DNA of 64,000 nucleotides from contig JAAXNY010000004.1 in NCBI GenBank assembly GCA_013420905.1, positions 1,736,001 to 1,800,000 on the forward strand. Reading direction: 5' to 3'. Below the pieces are notes generated by a model. The model was not told the DNA's origin, made no database searches, and saw only the letters and a list, made by a program, of their open reading frames with translations. This document shows positions 33,972 to 44,444 of this stretch, piece by piece (position 1 is the stretch's first letter; the number at the start of each line of letters is the position of its first letter). The position numbers were made by a program, and so were the translations under genes. Source of the DNA: Collybia mongolica (Eukaryota > Basidiomycota > Agaricomycetes > Agaricales > Clitocybaceae).

Positions 33972-35182
33972 ATGCGTGTTCTTTCGTTCATTGCTGTCGC
34001 CCAGGCTGCACATAGCCTTGCTACCCCCGTAGCAGTGGACTTCTTCAATCCAATGTTAGGAGGAGGCTCTATGCTCAACAATGGTCTGTAAAGCACGTAT
34101 GATCACTTTCGCTCAGATCCCTGACATAATCTTTGAAGCCGGAAGTGGGGGGGGGGAACCTCTCAATGTATGCATGTAGCTGTGGCCACTGGCATTATAA
34201 CGTTGACTGTCTGTCCTTAGGTCATAATCTCCGGTCTGAGTTCTCCAGGTGTCCTTACCAATGACGGTGTTCTCAACTTCGCGAAGGCCATTGGCTTGTG
34301 AGCCACCTTTCATAATTTATTACATACTTTACATTTAACTATCCCCAGCTCGACAGAATGTTTAGGTGTGCATTTGGGGGACCCGCAATCGGCCAACCTA
34401 GGAGACGGGAATGGCTTCGTAAATCAGACAGTGAGCGCTGTTTACCTATTAATGACTATCAATCGTAAATTTCCATCTTAACTGGTCACGATAAGATGGA
34501 ATTACGTGAAGACTATGGCGACCCCGACCTTGGAACATGCTTAGAAAGCCTGATTGGTGGAAACCACTTCCGGTGATTGTGACCCAATTAGCCTCTAATA
34601 CTTCTCAACCGACCATCGACAGTGTCTATCGACAGAATGGACCAACTGCCAACAGCGGGGCTCTATTTCTTGCGTGAGTGTGCGATATGTGTTTAGTCGC
34701 ACTTTGATTAAAGGGTTGTTATGAATAGTGTGTCACAAGAAGAGGTATATAGTCATGTCGTTCGCGGTTTCTACTCCCTCATTGATCCCCTGAAGGATGT
34801 CAGTCACAGTCATACAATAACTCCTAATGGTTACAATATTGGTGACCAATCTCTTTAAGGATTTTCCAGTCAAGCCCAGGCTTATGGTTGCACCCTGATC
34901 AGGTAGAGACCGTTTGGCTGGAGGCGCAATTGGAGAAAAATCATTCGGGGGTATCACGTATTCCACCACTGTGAAGAATATCACAGGCTTACTTCCCCCT
35001 GGTTCAACGGGGTGAGTGGCTTGTGCTGTCGATATGAAATATGACAAAGGGGTCTAAACTGTTGAAACTCAGTGTAAACCATGGTAAGCTCGAATCTGTC
35101 ACAGGTCTTCAAGTTGCCGAATTTGAGAATAGGTATTGCGACCGATGGTATCACGACTCTCCTGACCGTGACCCTCAAGTGA
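33972..35182 (+). CDS. Small secreted protein, basidiomycete family, 11 exons
   Basis: Exons: 33,972-34,083; 34,139-34,167; 34,221-34,297; 34,349-34,430; 34,496-34,572; 34,623-34,673; 34,729-34,744; 34,796-34,841; 34,903-35,011; 35,073-35,083; 35,133-35,182. They join in frame to 219 aa. The start M-R-V-L-S-F-I-A-V-A-Q-A is a plausible signal peptide with cleavage after S-L-A. Conserved blocks include I-I-S-G-L-S-S-P, E-C-L-G-V-H-L-G, G-T-C-L-E-S-L-I-G-G-N-H-F-R and the end H-G-I-A-T-D-G-I-T-T-L-L-T-V-T-L-K. It has two Cys and N-glycosylation sites (N-Q-T, N-I-T). I recall this as a common uncharacterised secreted family in Agaricomycetes; its function is unknown. It converges on DBF4, with stops 159 bp apart. 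Exon 8 donor and exon 2 are the least certain calls. Confidence 0.82.
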
Positions 35183-35341
35183 AGGAGCACTATAATTTTT
35201 ATTTTTTTCCCCTGTCAAGTCGATCGAACGACCAGGGGTTCGACAACTAGCCATTTGGATCTGAAATTCCGCGTTATGATTATGTTACAGTTGATAATGT
35301 GGTGGTTAAACAAAATATCAATGAATAGCGACAACGTGATA
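35183..35341. other. Convergent intergenic spacer
   Basis: 159 bp between the stops of the secreted-protein gene and DBF4; it must hold both 3' UTRs. An ATTTTTATTTTTTTCC tract near 35,196 is the only distinctive sequence. Confidence 0.5.
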
Positions 35342-37318
35342 TCAGGCCCGGTCATCGTCCATCTCTACTTCCTCCTGCTTGACAGACAGGCCTTGACCAG
35401 ACGGAAAATCAGGCTCTGGTAAAGCTGCATCTTCGTTGATTCTACGGCAGTAGCATTGCCGCTCGCATGCCCTCTTCGTCTCTTCCTGCTGAACTTCTTC
35501 CCGGGTGCGGCGTTGTACCCGCGCAAGGACACAGTCGAGTTGGAAAAAGTTGGCATCATCTACCGCGAACTTCTTATGTTTCCGTCCCGAAATGTGCTAA
35601 GCAAAAAGAGTGAGAAGGAGCGTGGACAATGAAAAGGTAGATATACGTTTTTGAAGTCCTCGAACTTGACACGACAACTCTCACAGTAACCTGGTTTACT
35701 ACCTTCCTCACGCTTTGGTAATTTAAAAGTATTTGTACTTCGGCTCTTCCTAAGCATAGGCTGTTTTTCTGGAATCGCAGGCGGACCCATCAACGCCTTG
35801 TCATCCTGAAGTTTATCTGTTGCGGCGTAGGGGAATTTCCGTGAAGTTATGATCTGTTGTTTCATACGCCCGCTCAGGGCAGATGGTAGCTGAACATTTC
35901 GCAGGGAATGCCCAGCTGTGGAAGTCGTACCAGCAGTAGAAGTAATTCCTACACTATTTCCAGAGGCAGCCATGTAACCAAGTCCTGCACCAGATAGTAG
36001 ATATCCGGAAGCATTTACTGACTCCAGATTGTCGCCGTCGGCATCAAGATCAAGGAGATATTCGTCACGAAGCCCTCCATTTCGCAATGCTGTCCCACGA
36101 CCAAGGCTATTCATGGATACAGAGCGCCTTAGATCGCCTGTCCGTGAGGCATGCAAATTTGCTTCAGCTATCCTTTTCATGGCCTCCGCTTGCCTAAGCT
36201 TATACCTGTGTTTGGCGCGTTCTTCTTTTGAATCTGCTTCGTTTTGTTGAAGCTTTTCCCATCTTTTCTTTTCTCGCTCATCGTAGGCGATAAAAGGGCC
36301 TCTGGCCCGAGGATGACAGTATAGGACAGGCCAGGACACTTTAGATACTCCTTTGGGAGGTAGATAATATTCATGGGCAGCGATGGTAGCTAGCTGTTGA
36401 CGCATATCTTCAACGAGCACGAATTTACTACCTCGTGCAAAATATCTGAAGTCGTGTCGCTTCTGAGTTGGATCTCGTTCAAGTGTTCCATGAACCCGCT
36501 CGGATTGTAACAGGCGCGTGAGGGAGCGCTGACGATTTGTGGAGGCGAGGGGTCGGGATAACGTATTAGATTTGTGGATAGCCGATGTGGGTGCTACAGG
36601 AGATTCATTAAGGAGACGAGTGAGCACGCTATCGAGTTTAGCTGTGTTCCATATCTTCTTGTCTTGTCTAATAGCCTCTGTAAGGACATCGAATGTTGGC
36701 GTGTCCTCAGCGAACCTAACAGCGAGATTATTAGAAGGGTCTTAAGCCTAGTAGGAGTTCAACACACCTCCCCTTGAGTTTGATCGGACTCCTCAATATA
36801 CCATCTCCAACGGTTTCGGGATTATTCTCTTTGTCGGCTAGAGTGTCAACCTTGGGCAACGGACGATTCGCAATGAAGTGGGTAATCGTATTGGAGAAAA
36901 AGTCGTCGATGGTCTGGGTTGGTTTGAGTTGCACAGACTAGGTCTCAGTGAAATGGGAAGAACCTACAGCCCCGAGGAGTTCGATTCTAGCCTTATACCC
37001 TTCGGATGCACCAGCTCCCAAGCTTTGCTCATCAAAACAGAAGATAAATCCTGGGAAGGCCCGGGTATACTTTTCACGAAACTCTGCCTTCTGTTGTTCG
37101 CGCTCCAAATGTTTCCTTTCTCTGGCGGAATCACAGCTTACTATCGCATGGGCTGGTACAGAACTTTTTGAACGCTTAGTGGTTGGGTTGTGTATGCTGG
37201 CGTCAAACAGGTCCGGGGACCGAGCGCGTTTAGAGCCAGATATGGTCCTAGTCGGTTTGGGTGGCGAGCAGGTCTGAATCGGGCGATTTGAGAATGGTCG
37301 GCGGTTTAGGGTAGCCAT
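35342..37318 (-). CDS. DBF4: Dbf4/Dfp1-type regulatory subunit of the Cdc7 (DDK) kinase
   Basis: Activates Cdc7 kinase to fire replication origins by MCM phosphorylation. Exons (5' to 3'): 37,318-36,968; 36,913-36,768; 36,715-35,647; 35,596-35,342; 606 aa in one frame. Residues about 90-140 form the BRCT-like motif N (P-G-F-I-F-C-F-D..R-I-E-L-L-G-A-T-I-D-D-F-F-S..T-H-F-I). Motif M is R-D-P-T-Q-K-R-H-D-F-R-Y-F-A. The Dbf4-type zinc finger (motif C) is C510, C513, H523, H529, and the last intron falls inside it between N522 and H523. A tail of about 70 residues follows. Start chosen at M-A-T-L-N-R-R-P; an upstream ATG at 37,480 opens the same frame but adds unconserved sequence. An ACGCGT box lies 114 bp upstream. 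Confidence 0.9.
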
Positions 37319-37431
37319 AATAGAAAACAAGAAATAGCTAGTGAAGGAGGCAATATGTTTGTGACACGGCCGCAAATTAGGCAGCGGGAGGCACCGCGGT
37401 CGTCTTGGTGGACAGCGCAGAAACCCATTCA

Positions 37432-37437
37432 ACGCGT
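37432..37437 (-). promoter_or_regulatory. MluI cell-cycle box (ACGCGT) upstream of DBF4
   Basis: ACGCGT, the MBF binding element of G1/S genes in yeasts, lies 114 bp before the DBF4 start codon in the 364-bp gap to the synthetase stop. ACGCGT also occurs elsewhere in the window (for example 33,762 and 38,549), so the position rather than the presence is suggestive. Confidence 0.4.
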
Positions 37438-37682
37438 CCTTGTCTGTTTTGGTTTGTAAGTAGTTGCAAATAAACACCACGTGATTACAACACCCCTGAT
37501 TGATGCAAATGGTGCTGTGTTACTCTTTCAGTACGTACATGTCTGGCTTCGATATCTAACATACGAAATATGTATTCTTGTCTATATCTATCATGGAATC
37601 CCAGCAGGATTCACCATAACAACACTCAATACGCCGCATCGCGAGTTCGTGATGTCCACGTGACCGCGTTCCTATAGCTTGA

Positions 37683-40480
37683 CTAGTCGCGGCCGAGAAC
37701 ACTCGTATAGTACTGGTAGTACTCCTGGAAGGATTCTGGGTTCGCAACCGCGTCGTTCGTTGCAATGGTACAACCTGATACTATTTTTTGAACAGCCAGT
37801 TCTACCTTTTTGCCATTCAAGGTGTACTAGATCGAGAACTATCAGCCAGCTACTGTAGAAGAACTTTCGCCATAAAACACTCACCGGGATATCACCGACT
37901 TTGATAATGCTGTCAGGAACATGACGCGCACTCAAATTGGTCTTTATTGCAGCCTTGATCTGATTTATTAGATCACTGGACAGCTCTCGTCCTGCACGCA
38001 TCTTGACGAACAACAAAATTCGCTCGTCGGCGATTTGTGGCAGTCGCTGGGCTACACAGATCGAATCCTCCATCTCGGGTAAAAATTTCTCCATGATGGA
38101 ATAAATTTCGCCAGTGCCGAATCTTACTCCACCTCGATTGAGAATACCGTCGCTGCGACATGATTTCAGATGACACTAGCATTAGAGCCATACTCCCGGA
38201 CCTGCGGCCAATAATCATCATCCCATTGGTCTCTGGGTTAATTACCATGAAATCGCCTTGTCGCCAGACACCTGCATGTTTCTTGATCAGCTCGGCTTCG
38301 CGTAACAAGAATATAGCTACCAGGATACATGTTATAATAAGTAGTGCGGAACGTTTCTCCGGTAGGGTCGCCCCAGAAGCATAGTGGAATTGAAGGATGT
38401 GGTCGGGTGCATACCATTTCTCCAGCTTCTCCGAGACGTTCAATATTTTGGCCAGACGAATCATAAATCTCAACTTTCATGCCTAAGGACTTGCATGGAA
38501 TCTCTTATTGGAAATAGTATCAGTTTAGCAGGGGAAAGGATGGACAAACACGCGTTCAAATTAGAACACACCTCCAGCATAAACTGGCTCACTCAAAACA
38601 CTAGAGATGACTAATACCGCAAGGAGTTGGCTCGCGAACGGTGGGATGGATGACGAAACTTACAAGAAGTACATATATCAGTCCCGCCCATTCCTGTCAT
38701 AACCCGTACTGCACCACCAAATGAGACCTGAGTCCACTCGTGCAGGGACGCAGTAAGGACAGCGCCGCCAGATGCAATCGTTCGTAACTGTTCAAACGAA
38801 GCAAATTCAACTGCAGATCACGTTAGCCCTGTTATTTCATATATGGCTCACACAACGTACGAGGCTGAATACCGCGTCTGCGTATCTCAGCCAGGAAACG
38901 TGGGCTGATCCCAAGAACTGTGACTCTAGAAGCGGTGTAAGCCTAATGTGATCTGAAATCTCAAACCCAGTAGATAAAAACAACCCTTGATCGTGGACTG
39001 AACGCAAGAAAGTTGTGGGGCTGGGGTGGAATGGTGACCCGTCATAGAGTATGAGACGCGCACCCCACGCCAATCCCGCAACCATGAGGTTCCACATCAT
39101 CCATCCAGCCTGAATACGATTAGTTCTGATCATTTCGGATGGTTGAGAGACAAACAGTTGTATATTGTAGTAATGTGTCGTTGCGTCCAACTCCATAATT
39201 GAGGCCAATATCTTTCATGGTTTGCAACAAAATACCCTGTGATAAAATGTAAATGTAGTCACACGACCCGGTGGTTACGAAATGTGTACCCCCGATGTAT
39301 GTACGATGCACTTTGGAGTACCAGTCGTGCCTGAAATTGATCAGAATCGCGAGAAACAAGATATATAGAGGGCTACCCACCGCTGGAATATAATATGAGC
39401 AACGGTTGCCCAAATGGAAGTTGTTCAAAGACGAGCGTCCGTTCGTCGCCTGGGGAAAGGAATTCCCTCAAAGTCACGCTGTGGTGAGTTCGATAGTGGC
39501 CAAATTAACCCAAGTTCAAGTGTACGCACCAGTTCAAAGGGCGCTCACAAGGGAGGTCGTTGCCCGTCAAAGAGCTTGGGAGTAATATGGCGAGATATAG
39601 ACCATAATTGAAGAGTTGCTGTATTACTTCTAACACCTTCGAGATGACATTGAATGTTCTCCCTGTATAAACAACCTCTGTCTCGACAAATATAAATTTA
39701 GGTTGGATTTGACTGTATCTATCAAGAACCCCCTAAAACCAGATGAGTAGAAATTCTAATCCAATAGTTTCTTGGGGTCACCTTCGCACCCATATCTGGA
39801 GATGTACTTGTATAGATCCCGCCAATGCTTGCCGTGGCCAAGTAAAGTACAATTGCAGTTATTGAATTTGTCACAATGGCTAATTTTTGATCAGCGTACT
39901 AGAGATGAAAACGGAAATTTACATACCTGCTACCCGGTCTCCTACTTTCAGTCCACTCATACGCAGCGCTCCCGCCATATTTGCAACCATTTTTCGCAAT
40001 TGTCTGAAGCTATACTCAATGACGACACTAGACTCCCCAACCATACTGCACGCAATGGAGTCGTCATTCCTACGCAGTATGTTCTCGGCGAAATTTAGTC
40101 GGGCCCCAGGAAACCAGTTGGGTACTTCGGGAAATGCACCTGGAACTTTGACCTGAACAAATGTGACGGTCGTGAACAACTTGGTTTACACTACGAGTTA
40201 CACACACCTTCTCGGGGGGGGTAGAATAAATGACACCTGTATAACGCCATAGGTCCATCCAAAATTCGTCACTGCTCACAGAATAAGTATGGAAGTCTTG
40301 ATAAGTCTCTGAGAAAGGAAAGAATGGTGAATGAGATGGTGGGGCCCAAAGAGATGGGTATGGATAATTACTAAGATTTAATCCTGGGTGGCGCCTGTTG
40401 ACGGCACGTTTGAAGGATTCGATGTTTGTAGAAGCCGGAGATTGAGGCGACCACAGTAGACGAGGCTGAGAGGACAACAT
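37683..40480 (-). CDS. Acetoacetyl-CoA synthetase (ANL superfamily), 15 exons
   Basis: Activates acetoacetate to acetoacetyl-CoA with ATP in the cytosol, feeding sterol and lipid synthesis. Exons 5' to 3': 40,480-40,208; 40,152-39,927; 39,879-39,782; 39,732-39,530; 39,478-39,381; 39,330-39,290; 39,236-39,156; 39,109-38,967; 38,925-38,861; 38,810-38,664; 38,610-38,572; 38,503-38,321; 38,271-38,202; 38,152-37,885; 37,826-37,683. They join to 692 aa, close to the family's usual length. Seen: N-terminal [18 protein letters not shown]; phosphate loop [12 protein letters not shown] (about 295-306); [14 protein letters not shown]; hinge S-D-G-I-L-N; and the C-terminal lysine motif Y-T-L-N-G-K-K-V-E (K651/K652). 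An apparent frameshift near 38,930 is resolved by a 41-bp intron with donor GTTTGA, the weakest splice call. Divergent from ATG5. Confidence 0.92.
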
Positions 40481-40639
40481 AATTCAGGAGAAAGCGTGGG
40501 CACTGTGGAAGATCATCATTGTATATGCTACCTTGAATAGAATAGAAGGCCAAAGCTTGTACATATGTTTTGATCGTACCACGTGAATATTTTTAGGAGT
40601 TGAAATTTGGTCAACCTAGCCCTCAGTGGCCTCGCGACA
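40481..40639. promoter_or_regulatory. 159-bp divergent promoter, synthetase/ATG5
   Basis: The two start codons face away from each other across 159 bp, so both core promoters must overlap or lie inside neighbouring 5' UTRs. It contains an E-box CACGTG at 40,580-40,585, 55 bp upstream of the ATG5 start. Confidence 0.6.
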
Positions 40640-41905
40640 ATGTCAACGTATGGTACAACCCGCCATCATAATGCTCCAGCTCCAGCTACGTTCTCTGCAA
40701 AAGAAAGGGTTACCGACTACCATACAACACTCTTTCGCCGTCTGATTTGGGAAGGCACTGTTCCCCTTGAAATTCGTGTCGACCCGAAAGAGCTCCCGGC
40801 CAATTCTGATCGTGGTCTTGAATGCTATTTTATGCAGGCCCCTCGCGTCAGCTATCTTCCACTCTTAATGCCAGAGATCCGGAGATTCTTGATGGATGTA
40901 GTTTTCGATGAAGTAGCTGCGAAGATCGTTAAGGAGGAAGATTGGTGGTTCGAGAGTGAAGAAGGTGCCTTACTTAAATGGTATGCCTAACTTCTGTTCA
41001 GAGTTTGCCGGTCCATGACGTGCTCTCAGGCATTGGCCAATTGGTTTAATATACGACAATCATACGATATCTGCGTCCGTGCGGCCGTCATCATCGCAAT
41101 TATCCTCCACCGCGACTCCGATGCGTCTCATCCTTCATCTCGCCTCTCCCCCGACGGAAAAACTTCTTCAATCTCCCAGCGCTGACTCCTGCAAGCAAGC
41201 ATTTATGGGACAATTGAAAGAGGCTGATTTCATACGATGGGGAAATACCAAACGCATGACAGGTTTGAGGAAGGTTGATCAGGACGCCATCTGGGAGGGT
41301 ATCAGAGAGCGTATGTGATCAAGTTAAGATTCATCACACTCCTAACATAGTTTTATCCTTTTCAGATAATTTTGAGCATTATTGGCGCGTCGCATCGAAG
41401 GTTACTCCAACAGCTGGGCAGTCACGCCCTCAGTCCCCTCCTCCAGCCTCTGCTGCCTCAATGCACGGTCGTGCTCCATCCGCGGACCCTGCTGGTCCCT
41501 CAGATCGCGATGGTGCTTATAATGTTCGCAGTGTCCCTGTTAGAATATACCTTCCAGATGGACCCGTACTACAGGACCTAGTGCCACCATTACTTGAGGA
41601 CGGTATGAGATATATTTCCTTATTTGGTCAATCAGTTGTCTGACCTCTCGCCCATATATATAGGCACTTCTCACACACTTAAACATTTTCTGTCCTCTCA
41701 TGTTCCATTACTCTTTCCTTCACAACCACCTCCCAGCCCCTCACGAGGCAATTCTCATTATCTGGCACCTGGAGTTCCCAAACTTGCTTATGCACTAATT
41801 CAAGGAGTTCAGTCACCCCCAGAATCCGAGATGGCATGGCTAGGTGCATGTTTGGCAGGTGCAGATGGTTGGCTAAATGTATGTATAGGCATTTCCAAAG
41901 ATTAG
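40640..41905 (+). CDS. ATG5: Autophagy protein Atg5, 4 exons
   Basis: Atg5 is conjugated to Atg12 and, with Atg16, acts as E3 for Atg8 lipidation on autophagosomal membranes. Exons: 40,640-40,980; 41,030-41,310; 41,366-41,602; 41,664-41,905; 366 aa. Diagnostic sequence: W-E-G-T-V-P-L-E-I-R near the N-terminus, Q-A-P-R-V-S-Y-L-P-L-L-M-P-E-I-R-R-F, the conserved H-W-P-I-G-L-I-Y-D across the first intron, L-K-E-A-D-F with K177 at the position of the Atg12 acceptor lysine, and the C-terminal L-G-A-C-L-A-G-A-D-G-W-L. The ATG at 40,640 is the first in frame. Introns are 49, 55 and 61 bp. A Ser/Pro-rich insert (about residues 219-250) separates the helix-rich and second ubiquitin-like parts. No defects seen. 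Confidence 0.94.
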
Positions 41906-42571
41906 AAACTCTGCTGGGATGTATGCCCTATGTCTTGTTCAGTAATTTAAGTCTGTATCTACTTGGTCTAATTGAACGCTATACAAAATGCTCAAGTCCA
42001 ATGTTAAAACAATATAATGCAATCATTCTCCAGATACTTACCCTAACACTCAAATACCACCACACTGATATACAGACCAGCCACAAGATCAAGTGTGTGG
42101 TAAATGGAAGCCCTTATACTTGTAACTAGGGGTTATCGTCTTGTACGAACTTGCAAGGCATGGCAACAAATCTGACTAGTCTATAGGTGATGTGTAGCAT
42201 ACAATGTAGTAAGATGAAAATTCCTACTGCCATAGTAAGGCAGTGGACTTGTATAAATGGTCAATGTCACATGACATTGCTTTTCCGTGATATTGCTTCC
42301 AAACACAGAATCCCTCCCCAAAATTCCACAGATTAGCACATTAAGTAATGTCAACTCACAGAACAAAGAATTGGATGCCTGAGGATTCTTTACTATATTG
42401 ATCCTACTGCAGATCCCAGACAGATTTCCCACATTAAAGAATGAAAAGCAATCCCTATGCTCAGCCTACCAAAAGAACTTGAAGATTACAATGAGTATAT
42501 AGTAAAATTCTATGATATTAGAAATATGCCTAAAAGGAGATTATAGAATATTTGCACCTTCAAGGTCATTG
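41906..42571. other. Non-coding interval after ATG5
   Basis: AT-rich, no gene recognised. It marks the right edge of the intact gene block; module B starts at 42,572. Confidence 0.45.
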
Positions 42572-43515
42572 ACTTGAGGTAGAGGGCCGTTACTGGCAGA
42601 TATGAGTCCTTATGTTTTTTTTTATTAACTTATCTTTATATTTCTAGAACCAGGTTGATGCAATAGAACTAGCTATCCAGAATCTCTTCAACTCTATATT
42701 ACTTTTTGTTATTGATAAGTTTGGTCCTGGAACACTTGTCAGGCATTGTCCTAGAATTATATTGTAGGGTACTGGGAGTAGCTTGTGACAACATGGAAGG
42801 CCTGATAGATGCACAACATGAAGATGTAATATGACCACAGATTTGAGCTTGCCAATACTTGTTGCACTTCTGTAAGGGGTCATGTTGCCAAGAGGCTCAG
42901 GCAGGGAGCAGGATACATAGTATGAACAACCATGCAGGAAAGGGATGAGCATAGAGCACTAGAGGCTTGACCATGAGTAGAGAACCAAACCCAAGTCTAG
43001 TGCAAGGTGCCCTTCCATGGAGAGGAAGGGGCACCTTATATACAGTACATTATGGCTATGTCTCAAATAACAACAGAATCTGATATCAGTAACTGTACTG
43101 ATGCAATAATCCACCTGTGATATGTCAGTCCAGAGTAAACTACTATCTCTCAAGGGGTTAAAGCAGTGTGTGTCAGAATAATAGATATAACAGTGAGGCT
43201 ATGCAAGCTGTGATGGCTAGATGTGGACAAACAAGTGATCCCCTTACAACTTCACCCATATCCATGGTGTATGATATAAGCAACTGAATATGAATTGCCA
43301 ATGGAAGTTGGTGTTTATAGATTCTATACAAATATCCACCAATAAAAGGTAACAATATATATCTAGGCATGTCCCTTAAAAACAAGTCAGCTGGTAAAGT
43401 GGGGGACTCAGACTCTCAGAGATGGACTGTGTGAAAAAATTAACAAACTTGAAAATGTAGATCCATATTTGTATATTCCAAATATACAGCCAACTCAGTA
43501 GCTTCTCTGGGGACT
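42572..43515 (+). repeat. Dispersed module B, copy 3
   Basis: Direct copy of 4,226-5,146, including the B start TATGAGTCCTTATG plus T-run and the end CAACTCAGTAGCTTCTCTGG, after which it joins an inverted, partial module D. Confidence 0.68.
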
Positions 43516-44119
43516 GGAGCCACATGAGCCACACAGACCACACAGACAAATGCAGATGTCTGCAGACTGAGCTCAGACCCTGTTTGGCAGGGAGTCCTGC
43601 TTAATTGACAGTCTGCATCTGAGCCAAGTCAAAGCTAAGTCCATAAATCCACACTGTTACTTGGATGCTCAGACCCAGCTTGGAACAACTCCTCATGGAG
43701 TCCATGCAGACTGTCCAGATTGCTTACTTAATTATAGTTACCATTGCTTATGTAATGCACAAAAATGCAATATTTTGGAGAGTCAAATACAAGGCCTCAA
43801 GGTTACATGACATGTGCATAAAGCATGCAGATTAACCATTTGGCAATATGAGCTTGTCAGTCCAAGCTGCTTGTTATTATAATGACACCCTGCTGCCCAC
43901 TCTTGGCCATTACTGGCAATGACTGAGTATTGTTGATAGGTGCCACATCACCCATCAGCCTTGTTATCAACCACCACCACTACATCCCCAGCTGCCCCTC
44001 CCATCACCCCCCTGCCTTATGATTGTGCACAACACTGCCAAATACAATGCCAGGTCCCACTGCCATGGATACCACCACCCTCTCTCATACCCACCCCTCT
44101 CAGTGATAATAACAACTGC
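43516..44119 (-). repeat. Dispersed module D, inverted partial copy
   Basis: Matches the reverse complement of about 9,209-9,820, then stops exactly where LINE L2 begins (after ATAACAACTGC). The flank on the other side of L2 is module D in the opposite orientation, so L2 sits between inverted D segments. Confidence 0.65.
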
Positions 44120-44444
44120 CATCGCTTCTTGACTTGTTACCACGATGTGCACAGCCACCGTCGTAGTCGTCATTGTCGTTCTACGCACCCTGCTGCCCTA
44201 GATCACCCCCGATAACACTCTACCAACCAAGCCCTGTGCCTCTGACATGGGCAAAGACAATCCACCTGGCCGATCCCAGCGATCGGCAGAACACGCTTCG
44301 AAACTGCCGGACATTCGCGACTATCTTCGTGGGTCCTCCTCCCCTGCTCCATCCAGGAGCACAACTCCTCAGAGACCCCCGGGCCTCCCTACTATTGCAC
44401 AACGGGTCTTCTTTTGACCACCCACGCCTGCACCTGCATCGGAG

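Noticed and set aside
36741..36767. 27-bp intron in DBF4
   Set aside because: Too short. Using the later acceptor GTTAG gives a 52-bp intron with a CTAAT branch site and keeps the frame.
37319..37480. N-terminal extension of DBF4 to the ATG at 37,480
   Set aside because: The added residues are not Dbf4-like and the extension overlaps the likely promoter with the ACGCGT box.
38925..38967. Apparent frameshift in acetoacetyl-CoA synthetase
   Set aside because: A 41-bp intron with donor GTTTGA and acceptor CTAG restores [10 protein letters not shown] in frame, so no lesion is needed.
40607..40639. Upstream TTG start for ATG5
   Set aside because: Not an ATG; the family match starts after the ATG at 40,640.
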